Assembly: GCA_937923375.1 (NCBI GenBank)
Contig: CALAJG010000197.1
Location: forward strand, 1-63,052
DNA: 63,052 nucleotides
DNA from: an uncultured Leucothrix sp.
GTDB lineage: Bacteria > Pseudomonadota > Gammaproteobacteria > Thiotrichales > Thiotrichaceae
Reading direction: 5' to 3'
Part shown: one piece after another, positions 1 to 7,517 of the stretch
Layout: each line of letters starts with the position of its first letter
How positions within the stretch are numbered: position 1 is the first letter of the stretch
Program-made: the position numbers and the translations under genes
Notes under the pieces: model-generated
Told to the model about the DNA's origin: nothing
Seen by the model: the letters and a program-made list of their open reading frames with translations, nothing else
Databases searched by the model: none

Positions 1-214
1 CAAAGCCTCAGGTAAGCTTATAGGCTCAGGCATCGTAGGTTCTAATGCTGGCGAGTTAATCGCCGAAGCCGTATTGGCCTTGGAAATGGGCGCGGATGCA
101 CACGATATCGGTCTGACAATTCATCCTCATCCTACCCTGTCAGAAACACTCAACTTCGCTACTGAAGTTGCCGAAGGAACCTGTACTGATATTTATGCGC
201 CGAAGAAAGGGTAA
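1..214 (+). CDS. lpdA: Dihydrolipoyl dehydrogenase, C-terminal end (partial)
   Basis: The frame is open from base 2 to a TAA at 212-214 and gives the last 70 residues of a pyridine nucleotide-disulfide oxidoreductase dimerisation domain. The HPHPTLSE motif near the C-terminus carries the His-Glu pair that acts as catalytic base in E3 subunits (family knowledge), which separates lipoamide dehydrogenase from glutathione or mercuric reductase. E3 reoxidises dihydrolipoamide in the pyruvate and 2-oxoglutarate dehydrogenase complexes. The N-terminal FAD and NAD domains lie outside the window. The next gene begins 8 nt downstream, so the two are probably cotranscribed. Confidence 0.93.
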   Translation, partial: KASGKLIGSGIVGSNAGELIAEAVLALEMGADAHDIGLTIHPHPTLSETLNFATEVAEGTCTDIYAPKKG

Positions 215-222
215 CTTAACCG

Positions 223-768
223 ATGTATCAGCCCGAAGAAATACTGAATTTTTGGTTCAGCGAACCAATGAAATCTCATTGGTTCAATTCCACTGAAGAG
301 ATCGATACCTTAATTAAAGATAAGTACGAATTTCTTTGGGAGTACGCAGCTGATAACAATCTGCAACAATGGCAAGACACGCCTGAAGGCTGTCTTGCAC
401 TGTGCATTGTATTAGATCAATTTCCTCTTAACATGTTTCGCAACAAAGCCATTGCCTTCAGTACTGAGCAGCATGCAGTGATGGTAGCTAAGCACGCTAT
501 CATCGAAGATTTTGATCAACAGATTGACAAAGACAAGCTGGCTTTTCTCTATATGCCCTTGATGCACAGCGAAAACATGGACGATCAGGATCTTTGCGTC
601 GCACGCTTTGAAGCCGCTGGGCTAGAAGAAAATGCACGCTTTGCTCAACATCATCGAGGCATTGTTGAGAAATATGGTCGCTTTCCTCACCGGAATGCGC
701 TTCTAGGTAGGAAGAGCACACCTAAAGAAATTGACTATTTAAATTCTAAGGATGCTTTTATGGGATAA
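223..768 (+). CDS. DUF924 family protein
   Basis: A 181-residue soluble protein with no signal peptide or membrane segment. The N-terminal ILNFWFSEP, the LDQFPLNMFR block (about residues 65-74) and the later MPLMHSE motif are hallmarks of the DUF924 family (PF06041), a helical family without an assigned reaction. The length is typical of the family. It starts 8 nt after the lpdA stop and so probably shares its transcript. No catalytic role can be deduced. Family assignment is firm; function is unknown. Confidence 0.85.
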   Translation: MYQPEEILNFWFSEPMKSHWFNSTEEIDTLIKDKYEFLWEYAADNNLQQWQDTPEGCLALCIVLDQFPLNMFRNKAIAFSTEQHAVMVAKHAIIEDFDQQIDKDKLAFLYMPLMHSENMDDQDLCVARFEAAGLEENARFAQHHRGIVEKYGRFPHRNALLGRKSTPKEIDYLNSKDAFMG

Positions 769-867
769 GCCCTCTTATTGGGTTTCATGTTATCCTTGTA
801 TCCCAGAGCTGTTCTTTAGACACTAAAGGACAGTAATCAACAATTCAAAGTCACTCTGCCATCATTT

Positions 868-1599
868 ATGTCTGTACTTCTGTTCAAGTATTATCCCGAA
901 AATCATTCTGGCAGGGATTTTGTAGTAGGTGATCTACATGGCATGTTCCATACGCTTGAGATCATGCTTGAGACACTTGAGTTTGATCGGGAGAATGATC
1001 GCCTGTTTTCGGTAGGTGACCTTATTGATCGCGGCCCTCAATCAGAGCGCGTAACCTACTACCTTCAGCAACCCTGGTTTCATGCGATTCAAGGAAATCA
1101 TGAACAACTTCTGCTGCAATCCACCGAATCCAACTCCATATTAAAGGCTTGGACTTCACGCGCGGGCGGCAAATGGTGGCTACGCCTGACTGATACAGAA
1201 CGGAAAGTTGTTGAGGATATGATTAGAGATCTGCCGATGGCTTTTGAAGTGTCAACAGCCACCGGACAAATCGGGATAGTTCATGCGGACATACCCATCG
1301 GGCTTTCATGGCAACGCTTCGTGAAAGGTTTGCAAACTGATACTGAGCTGCAGCAACATGCTCAATGGTCTCGTATTCGCCACCGCTATGTTACGTCGTC
1401 TGAGTCTGTTCCAAAAGTCAATGGAATCGACTTGTTAGTGGTAGGTCATTCCATTGTCGACAAGCCGTTATTCGCATCTAATCTATGTTACTTGGATACA
1501 GGCGCAGCCTATACTGGGTACGGGATTGACTCTCGACTGACGATGCTACAAATTCACCCCGTACAAAACGTCTATCAACAAAAAACCAGCCCAGAATAA
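868..1599 (+). CDS. Calcineurin-like metallophosphoesterase (PrpA/ApaH-like)
   Basis: A 243-residue cytosolic phosphatase. All metal-site motifs of the PPP-type metallophosphoesterases are present in order: GDLHG (about residue 22), GDLIDRG (about 50), GNHE (about 76), a later Val-His-Ala-Asp, and GHS (about 193). The architecture matches bacterial Ser/Thr phosphatases of the PrpA/PrpB type and is also close to ApaH diadenosine tetraphosphatase. The sequence alone does not settle the substrate, so no symbol is given. It follows the DUF924 gene after 99 nt without a clear terminator. The apaH usually found after surA-pdxA is absent there, but this is not evidence that this gene replaces it. 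Confidence 0.85.
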   Translation: MSVLLFKYYPENHSGRDFVVGDLHGMFHTLEIMLETLEFDRENDRLFSVGDLIDRGPQSERVTYYLQQPWFHAIQGNHEQLLLQSTESNSILKAWTSRAGGKWWLRLTDTERKVVEDMIRDLPMAFEVSTATGQIGIVHADIPIGLSWQRFVKGLQTDTELQQHAQWSRIRHRYVTSSESVPKVNGIDLLVVGHSIVDKPLFASNLCYLDTGAAYTGYGIDSRLTMLQIHPVQNVYQQKTSPE

Positions 1600-1617
1600 C
1601 TTTCTGAGCCTATCGAA

Positions 1618-2100
1618 TTAGCTTGCCAGCGCAACCGGTTGAAACATTCGGCTAATCTGACTCGATGTCGAGTTTTGTTGAATGGTAATTCTTTTGATTT
1701 CAGGACGCTCAATGAAGTCGGCTAGCGTGATTCCATCTAAAAACTCGTACAAACGGAAACTCAAATCTTCCCAGAGCTTATGCGTCATGCAACGGTCTCC
1801 GGCGTGACAATCTTCAGCACCTTTACATTGAGTACTATCAATCGACTCATCTACAGCTAAAATGATGTTAGCAATGCTAATTTTGTCAGCCGGCTTACCC
1901 AAGCGATATCCACCCCCGGGGCCTCTGACACCTTCAACTAACTTGGCTTTTCGCAGTTTAGAAAACAGCTGCTCAAGATACGACAGCGAGATACCCTGCC
2001 AACCTGAAATATCTGACAACGTCACAGGACCTTCTCGGTCATTAATCGCCAAATCCATCATTGCAGTTACAGCGTACCTACCTTTTGTAGACAGTTTCAT
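1618..2100 (-). CDS. iscR: Rrf2-family [2Fe-2S] regulator, IscR type
   Basis: A 160-residue winged-helix regulator starting MKLSTKGRYAV. The ATG at 2100 is preferred over an in-frame TTG two codons earlier, because a GAGGA ribosome site lies 7 nt before it and because this start places the cluster ligands at Cys92, Cys98, Cys104 and His107, the E. coli IscR positions. The CX5CX5C-MTH spacing marks it as IscR rather than NsrR or CymR. IscR senses Fe-S status and normally represses the isc operon. Here no iscS, iscU or iscA follows: the convergent phosphatase gene lies immediately downstream. It may be an orphan copy, or the isc operon may lie elsewhere. Confidence 0.9.
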   Translation of the reverse strand: MKLSTKGRYAVTAMMDLAINDREGPVTLSDISGWQGISLSYLEQLFSKLRKAKLVEGVRGPGGGYRLGKPADKISIANIILAVDESIDSTQCKGAEDCHAGDRCMTHKLWEDLSFRLYEFLDGITLADFIERPEIKRITIQQNSTSSQISRMFQPVALAS

Positions 2101-2145
2101 TTGCAAATCCTCGATAAAGTCTAATTACCTACTAAGTTACTAGGT

Positions 2146-2177
2146 ATTATAGATAACCTAGCAACTTAGTCAACTAT
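2146..2177 (-). promoter_or_regulatory. iscR promoter overlapped by an IscR-like operator
   Basis: On the minus strand, TTGACT (2168-2173) and TATAAT (2146-2151) are separated by 16 nt, a near-consensus sigma-70 promoter pointing at iscR. The same bases form an imperfect palindrome (2132-2147 with 2153-2169). The 25 nt from 2177 down to 2153 begin ATAGTTGACT, like the left half of the E. coli type 1 IscR box, and end with TAT; the right half fits less well. Autorepression of iscR from this site is inferred. Confidence 0.6.
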
Positions 2178-2209
2178 TATGAATAGACCTTAATAATTCA
2201 CTGGTAACA

Positions 2210-2692
2210 TTAAAATTGATGACCTTGACGTTTTAAGTATTTAACCCATTTAAATAAGAAGCGATTCGCTCGCCATTGACACAACAGCTGCGTTTCATTG
2301 TTCAGTGCTTTTATAGCAGCTTGCTCACCAATGAACTTACAGCGACAGCTAATTACATTAGCCTGGCGAGAGTCATGATAGATTTGTATGTTTAGATCAG
2401 GTCGCGGGTCTTCATTCTCAGAAAAGTCATAAGTCATCAACAATACACTGGTGTGCGCTGTTTGCTCCTTAACTTCTAAGCGCAATGAAATGCCATTGCC
2501 CTGAGTCGAAATATAGCTTCCCTTGAGGTTTTTGATGTCGCCACACAGCAAGCGTAACTGCATATAGTTAACTTCATACATTTCCATTAGGGCAGCAAAT
2601 GATCGTGGTAGTGGGGGAAAGACAGCCCGCTCGATATTCTTTAACAATTCGATATCTTTTTTATTAATTTTAGTAATCAGGCTTGTTTGCAT
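2210..2692 (-). CDS. DUF1249 family protein (YqiB-like)
   Basis: A 160-residue soluble protein. The block LMEMYEVNYMQL (about residues 35-46) and the IYHDSRQANV motif in the second half are characteristic of DUF1249 (PF06853), the family of E. coli YqiB. The family has no established reaction. In many gammaproteobacteria it sits near nudF and cpdA, but neither is present here. The gene is divergent from pgm with 157 nt between them and lies upstream of iscR on the same strand, with iscR having its own promoter. The start is the only ATG giving the usual family length. Confidence 0.75.
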   Translation of the reverse strand: MQTSLITKINKKDIELLKNIERAVFPPLPRSFAALMEMYEVNYMQLRLLCGDIKNLKGSYISTQGNGISLRLEVKEQTAHTSVLLMTYDFSENEDPRPDLNIQIYHDSRQANVISCRCKFIGEQAAIKALNNETQLLCQWRANRFLFKWVKYLKRQGHQF

Positions 2693-2849
2693 AGAGTGTG
2701 TGATCTTAAAGTTTAAAATTGATTATCTACCAGTTCATAAAACAAGTGTGACAAGTTTGGCTAGCACTGAGTTAAGCAATATTCTATTATCACATCGCTA
2801 ACGCAAAACTAACGACTGCCAAACAATACAAGCAAAAAAAGGCCCAGAC

Positions 2850-4475
2850 ATGTTAATTGAAACTAGCCCATATAACGACCAAAAACCAGGCACCTCTGGC
2901 CTGCGAAAAAAAGTTACACGATTTCAAGAACCTAATTATCTGAACAACTTTGTTCAATCCATCTTTGATTGCTTACCTGAACTAAAAGGATCAACTCTGA
3001 TTATTGGTGGAGATGGTCGTTATTATAATCGCGATGCCATACAGATTATCATAAGTATGGCGGCAGCGAATCAGGTTACAAAGTTACTAATCGGACAATC
3101 TGGGATTCTTTCAACCCCTGCCGCTTCCCATTTAATAAGAAAGCATAGTGCTCTTGGTGGCATTATACTCTCGGCAAGTCACAATCCGGGGGGTGAAAAT
3201 GGTGACTTTGGAATTAAATTTAACGCGAGTAATGGAGGTCCTGCACCTGAGTCACTGACTGATGAGATATTTAAAGCCAGTCAGACAATAAATACATTTC
3301 ACATAGCCAGTAATTCTCCGGTAGACCTGGATGTAATTGGAAACACTGAGATTGAAGGAATGCAAGTAGCAATTATCGATGCAGTAGTCGATTACGCTGA
3401 CTTGATGGAAACACTGTTTGATTTTCCAAAGATTCGGAATCTCGTTGCCAAACCTGATTTTAATTTATGCTTTGACGCCATGAGTGCCGTAACGGGTCCT
3501 TATGCGACCGAAATATTACAGAATCGGCTCGGCGTTTCACCGGAAAGCGTTATCCGCAAAGTACCACTAGAAGATTTTGGTGGTGACCACCCAGATCCAA
3601 ACCTTGCTCACGCAGAAGAATTAGTTAAGCGTATGTTTTCATCTACCGCACCTACATTTGGTGCCGCTTCTGATGGTGACGGTGACCGTAACATGATTCT
3701 GGGAGCCAATTGTTATGTTACCCCCAGCGATAGCTTGGCCATTATGGCAGCAAATGCACACCTGATCCCCGGATATAAAACCGGGATTTCAGGTGTGGCA
3801 AGATCAATGCCAACAAGCCAAGCTGTGGACCGCGTTGCTGAAGCTCTTGGCCTGAATGCTTATGAAACACCAACGGGATGGAAATTTTTTGGTAACCTTC
3901 TTGATGACGACCGCATTACTTTGTGTGGTGAAGAAAGCTTCGGCACAGGCTCTGACCATGTCAGAGAGAAGGATGGCTTGTGGGCAGTGTTGTTTTGGTT
4001 AAATATTTTAGCGGTAAAACAGCAAAGCGTTAAATCAGTCGTATCAAATCATTGGTTACAGTTTGGGAGAAATTATTACACCCGACACGACTATGAGGCG
4101 GTTGACATTGAACGTGTCGATAACCTTTTCAACAGTTTGGAAGCAAAATTGCCAGAGCTCGCAGGCACTACCGTTGCTCGGCGAAAGATTTCAATGGCAG
4201 ATAATTTCACTTATCATGACCCTGTTGATGGTTCAGTCAGCACAGGTCAGGGGGTAAGATGTGTATTCGAAGATGGGGCACGCATCATTTTCCGTCGATC
4301 AGGAACAGGTACAAGCGGAGCGACTTTACGTTTGTATGTTGAACATTTTGAGTCCGACCCTGAGCGTTTTGAGCTAGACACTCAGGAAGTTTTAGAAGAT
4401 TTACTAGATATAGCCGATAACATTGCACAAATTAAGACTTTTACGGGAAGGGACGTTGCAGACGTTGTTACCTAA
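2850..4475 (+). CDS. pgm: Phosphoglucomutase, alpha-D-glucose phosphate specific (PGM1 type)
   Basis: A 541-residue enzyme interconverting glucose 1-phosphate and glucose 6-phosphate (EC 5.4.2.2), feeding glycogen, trehalose and surface polysaccharide synthesis. The N-terminal PYNDQKPGTSGLRKK is typical of the eukaryotic-like PGM1 branch. The phosphoserine loop reads SASHNPGG (about residues 112-119). The Mg site is DGDGDR (about 276-281), the sugar-binding loop GEESFGTGSDH (about 353-363), and the phosphate-binding loop RRSGTGTSG lies near 480. All four domains appear intact and the length matches the family. It stands alone, divergent from the DUF1249 gene, and is followed by 187 nt before the lipoprotein gene. 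Confidence 0.95.
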   Translation: MLIETSPYNDQKPGTSGLRKKVTRFQEPNYLNNFVQSIFDCLPELKGSTLIIGGDGRYYNRDAIQIIISMAAANQVTKLLIGQSGILSTPAASHLIRKHSALGGIILSASHNPGGENGDFGIKFNASNGGPAPESLTDEIFKASQTINTFHIASNSPVDLDVIGNTEIEGMQVAIIDAVVDYADLMETLFDFPKIRNLVAKPDFNLCFDAMSAVTGPYATEILQNRLGVSPESVIRKVPLEDFGGDHPDPNLAHAEELVKRMFSSTAPTFGAASDGDGDRNMILGANCYVTPSDSLAIMAANAHLIPGYKTGISGVARSMPTSQAVDRVAEALGLNAYETPTGWKFFGNLLDDDRITLCGEESFGTGSDHVREKDGLWAVLFWLNILAVKQQSVKSVVSNHWLQFGRNYYTRHDYEAVDIERVDNLFNSLEAKLPELAGTTVARRKISMADNFTYHDPVDGSVSTGQGVRCVFEDGARIIFRRSGTGTSGATLRLYVEHFESDPERFELDTQEVLEDLLDIADNIAQIKTFTGRDVADVVT

Positions 4476-4662
4476 ATAATAAAAACAAACAGATTCTTTA
4501 TGAGCGCGTCCGGGCATTTTCGCAAAAAATACTCAGTTTAGATCATTTTTATACGGAAAAGACAACCGCTCAGCTGGAATCACAATATTAATTCACTGAT
4601 ATAAATATAAAATATTTCACTCACATTGAAATAGCACCCAGTGAAAAGGGGATCCCAACATT

Positions 4663-6714
4663 ATGAATAGAACAATTAAATTATCGGTTTCTAGCGTACT
4701 ACTTGCTGGCCTAGTCTCAGGATGTAGCCAACAGCAGTTCCAAGGTGGCGGTCAACAAATCGCTGGAGGCTCTCAGGTTGCTGGCGGCCAACAGATCTTC
4801 GGAGGTGGACAACAAGTCGCTGGAGGCCAACAGATTGTAGGTGGAGGACAGTCAGCTGGTGGGCAACAAGTTGCGGGCGGCCAGCAAGTACTTGGTGGTC
4901 AGCAGCGTGCAGGTGGTGGTGTTGATGCACAGATTCATAGCACACTTGTTCCTGGAGGCCATGACACACAAATTCAAGACAGGCTTATACCAAACACATC
5001 ACACCTTCATGATGCGGCGGCACAAAGCAATGAGCACTCTCATAATGTTGAACCACAACAGCGTGTTTATGTTCCTCTGCCAGAGGCTATGAAAGAAAAG
5101 CCTCCTGCAGTCTTCATGTATGAACAACCAAAACAAGCTGAACCAGTTTATTATGACAATGAGAGAGCAGCCGAACCTGTCTACTATGAGCAGGCTGCGC
5201 AACAAATACGCAGGCCAGCGATGCCTAAGCAGAAACCTGTTGTGCGTCATAAGGGTATCGGTATGCCCCCTGCACAGCCAGGTCAATGCTTTGCCAAAGT
5301 CAATACGCCTGCCAAGTTTAAGAATGTTGTAAAGCGGGTTCAGGTAAGCCCAGCCGTTAACAAGCGTGTCAAAGTTCGTGGCCCACAATATACGTGGGTT
5401 AGTAAAAAGGTCTTAGCCAGACCTGCAACGCACCGCAATCAGTACATACCTGCTCAATACCGCAATGTAACTAAGAAGGTACTTGTTAAGCCTGCTCATT
5501 ATGCATGGCAGAAAAACAAGACGGGGCCTGTTACACGCATTGACCATATGACAGGTGAGATTCTTTGCCGCGTGAAGATACCTGCAGTCTATCGCACGGT
5601 GACACAAAAAGTTCTTGTTCGCCCGGCACAACGTATTAAGCGCAATATACCAGCAGTTTATCGTACGATTAAACAAAAGAAGCTAGCTTCACCTGCTGTT
5701 TATCGAACGATTAAAACGCCAGCCAGGTTCGTCAATAAAACCTATCGCGTTCAAACCAGCGGACCCCGCCAGCAATGGAAGCGGATTGTTTGTAAGACGC
5801 CTACAGCTCAAAGGGCTAGAGTACAGCAACGCCCACAACCTGTTGTTCGTAAGCATGTACCTGCAAGAGTTTCCGCTGAGCAGCGTCAATTGGCGATTGA
5901 GTTTAATCGCCAACAACAGATGTTGCACCAGCAATGGCTTCAACAGGAAGCTCAACGTAAGAGACAAGCTAGCAGGCCTGCACCACAGAGACGCCAGCAT
6001 GTGACACAACAACGCCACGTTCAGCCACGTCAGGTTCAGCAACACAGAGGCCAGCATAATCAAGCGCAAATTCAGGCAAACCAGCAGCGCCGTGCACAAC
6101 ATGCAGCTAGAGAAAGGCAGCGTTTAGCCAGACTGGCTCAACAGCGCAAACTAGCCCAACAAGCACGCTTACGTGAGGTTCAGATTGCTAAGCAAAGACG
6201 CATGGCGCAGCACCAGGCTAATTTATTGGCTCAACGCAAAGCAGCTCAAATGCGTAAGCTAAACGCACCTCAGCCGTCATATGCAAAACCAAAAGTACGT
6301 CGGCCAGCTCAGGTAAGGCATACACCAAAGCCACGCCAGCATCAGGTTAACCGTGCGCAGCTAGCACCAAAAGTTCGCCCGTATCAGCAGCAAAGAATTA
6401 ATGCTGCTAAACAGCGAACTCAAGTTCAAAACGTCTCACATTCTCCTAAGCCAAGAGTGCAACAGCAAAGGGTACAGCAACAAAACCGCGTGGTTCAGCA
6501 AAACACTGCTAATGACAACACGCCACTAACTCGCGCTAATGCTGTTTTTAGAATTCAAAAAGCACTACTTCAGCGTGGATTCAACCCTGGGCCTGTGGAC
6601 GGAAAACTGGGTCCAGCAACGGTTAAAGCATTAACTGCATTTCAGGAAACTAAGGGGTTAAAAACCGGAACCCTGAACCGAGACACACTACGTGCACTCA
6701 GTTTAGTAAACTAG
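4663..6714 (+). CDS. Repeat-rich lipoprotein with C-terminal peptidoglycan-binding domain
   Basis: A 683-residue envelope protein. Residues 1-21 are a lipoprotein signal with lipobox VSG-C (Cys21), and Ser at +2 favours outer-membrane sorting. Residues about 27-85 are roughly nine tandem units of the type GGQQ(V/I)xG. Residues about 209-375 hold several degenerate repeats of the pattern PAxYRxVxxKVLVxPA, known from proteobacterial peptidoglycan-binding proteins. Residues about 375-620 are very rich in Gln, Arg, His and Ala and are probably disordered or coiled. Residues about 623-683 form a PG_binding_1 domain (VFRIQKALLQRGF..GPATVKAL). It probably links outer membrane and cell wall; this is inference. 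A strong terminator follows. Confidence 0.8.
   Translation: MNRTIKLSVSSVLLAGLVSGCSQQQFQGGGQQIAGGSQVAGGQQIFGGGQQVAGGQQIVGGGQSAGGQQVAGGQQVLGGQQRAGGGVDAQIHSTLVPGGHDTQIQDRLIPNTSHLHDAAAQSNEHSHNVEPQQRVYVPLPEAMKEKPPAVFMYEQPKQAEPVYYDNERAAEPVYYEQAAQQIRRPAMPKQKPVVRHKGIGMPPAQPGQCFAKVNTPAKFKNVVKRVQVSPAVNKRVKVRGPQYTWVSKKVLARPATHRNQYIPAQYRNVTKKVLVKPAHYAWQKNKTGPVTRIDHMTGEILCRVKIPAVYRTVTQKVLVRPAQRIKRNIPAVYRTIKQKKLASPAVYRTIKTPARFVNKTYRVQTSGPRQQWKRIVCKTPTAQRARVQQRPQPVVRKHVPARVSAEQRQLAIEFNRQQQMLHQQWLQQEAQRKRQASRPAPQRRQHVTQQRHVQPRQVQQHRGQHNQAQIQANQQRRAQHAARERQRLARLAQQRKLAQQARLREVQIAKQRRMAQHQANLLAQRKAAQMRKLNAPQPSYAKPKVRRPAQVRHTPKPRQHQVNRAQLAPKVRPYQQQRINAAKQRTQVQNVSHSPKPRVQQQRVQQQNRVVQQNTANDNTPLTRANAVFRIQKALLQRGFNPGPVDGKLGPATVKALTAFQETKGLKTGTLNRDTLRALSLVN
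4738..4925 (+). repeat. Tandem 15-24 nt coding repeats (GGQQxxG units)
   Basis: Variants of GGCGGTCAACAA, GGTGGACAACAA and GGCCAACAG recur about nine times in frame and encode Gly-Gly-Gln-Gln units just after the lipoprotein signal. Unit length varies and there is no constant spacer, so this is a low-complexity coding repeat and not a CRISPR array. Confidence 0.8.
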
Positions 6715-6734
6715 TTCTAAATTCACTTAGACTC

Positions 6735-6762
6735 AAAAAGGCTCACTTCGGTGAGCCTTTTT
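6735..6762 (+). terminator. Rho-independent terminator after the lipoprotein gene
   Basis: A perfect 12-bp stem (AAAAAGGCTCAC with GTGAGCCTTTTT) closed by a TTCG tetraloop, with the T-run forming the 3' arm. It sits 20 nt after the stop at 6714. The A-run on the 5' side would also permit termination from the opposite direction. Confidence 0.93.
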
Positions 6763-7003
6763 GTCGTTTCTGTATTGATTTATCTGAAAATTTCAAAGCT
6801 GCTCTACGCTCTGTGAAAATTCACTTACAAAGCAATTTACTCCAATTTCCGAAAGAGAACTTTTTAGCAAAAAGCTAAATTAAATGGTCTCAAAAACAAC
6901 TAAATTCCTCTAACTTCTTAAAAAAATTATTTTTGTCAGTTTTTTTAAGATTATTGAATCGCATTGTAGTGTTTAGGGTTTATACTTCCCCCCATAAATT
7001 AGT
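6763..7003. other. AT-rich intergenic region upstream of accB
   Basis: This stretch holds no supportable ORF or RNA gene. It is strongly AT-rich with A- and T-tracts, which would suit curved DNA or an UP element, and includes the inverted repeat at 6916-6950. A TATACT hexamer at 6981-6986 could be the accB -10 element, but I find no -35 hexamer at good spacing (TTGAAT at 6954-6959 is 21 nt away). The accBC promoter is probably here. Confidence 0.4.
6916..6950. repeat. AT-rich perfect inverted repeat
   Basis: TCTTAAAAAAA (6916-6926) is exactly complementary to TTTTTTTAAGA (6940-6950), with a 13-nt spacer. It has no GC core, so it is a poor terminator. Its place in the accB upstream region suggests an architectural or regulator-binding site, but composition alone could produce it. 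Confidence 0.45.
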
Positions 7004-7029
7004 CATTAGCTCAAAATGAGGAGCTAATG
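7004..7029 (+). promoter_or_regulatory. Perfect hairpin in the accB leader
   Basis: CATTAGCTC (7004-7012) pairs exactly with GAGCTAATG (7021-7029) around an 8-nt loop. It lies between the likely -10 element and the AGGGG ribosome site at 7051-7055 and so would be in the mRNA leader. No T-run follows, so it is not a simple terminator. It could be an operator or a translational control stem for accBC. Confidence 0.5.
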
Positions 7030-7061
7030 CAGTTCTCACACTATTGTTTCAGGGGTTAAAA

Positions 7062-7505
7062 ATGGATGTTCGGAAAATAAAAACATTAATAGAGTTAATC
7101 AACAGCAGCGATATTGCCGAAATTGAGATTAAGGAAGGAGAAGAGTCGGTAAGAATCTCGCGCAACAGCTCCACGGCTCCCGCTATGATAGCTGCACCTC
7201 AGATTTCAACGAATCAGGTAACTGCACCAGCAACAACGGAAGCCCCATCTGCAGCATCATCAGCACATTCTGGGGAAGTCATTGAATCACCCATGGTAGG
7301 AACTTTTTATCGCGCATCCTCTCCCACAGCTCAAGCATTTGTTGAAGTCGGCCAGAGTGTCGCTGTCGGTGATACATTATGCATAATTGAAGCCATGAAG
7401 ATGCTCAATCAAATTGAGTCTGATAAAGCTGGCACAATAACTCAGGTGCTCGTAGAGAATGAGCAACCCGTCGAATTTGGCCAACCATTATTCATTGTAG
7501 AATAA
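7062..7505 (+). CDS. accB: Biotin carboxyl carrier protein of acetyl-CoA carboxylase
   Basis: A 147-residue protein that carries carboxybiotin between AccC and the carboxyltransferase in the first step of fatty acid synthesis. Residues 1-30 form the conserved N-terminal helix (MDVRKIKTLIELI). A Pro/Ala/Thr-rich linker follows at about 40-75. The C-terminal biotinyl domain begins at ESPMVGTFY and carries EAMKM, whose Lys is biotinylated. The ATG at 7062 is chosen over a TTG at 7044 because AGGGG at 7051-7055 is ideally spaced and because family members begin MD(I/V)RKI. accC follows after 12 nt. Confidence 0.96.
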   Translation: MDVRKIKTLIELINSSDIAEIEIKEGEESVRISRNSSTAPAMIAAPQISTNQVTAPATTEAPSAASSAHSGEVIESPMVGTFYRASSPTAQAFVEVGQSVAVGDTLCIIEAMKMLNQIESDKAGTITQVLVENEQPVEFGQPLFIVE

Positions 7506-7517
7506 ACGGGAGCGACC

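Noticed and set aside
4738..4925. Tandem repeats considered as a CRISPR array
   Set aside because: Repeat length varies, there are no unique spacers of constant size, no cas genes are nearby, and the repeats are in frame within a lipoprotein.
4691..6102. Several long open frames antisense or out of frame within the repeat lipoprotein gene
   Set aside because: They arise from the Gln/Gly/Arg-rich codon pattern of the real gene, have no ribosome sites and give Leu/Cys/His-rich translations with no family features.
7044..7061. TTG start extending accB by six codons
   Set aside because: The ribosome site AGGGG lies inside this extension and AccB proteins begin at the downstream ATG.
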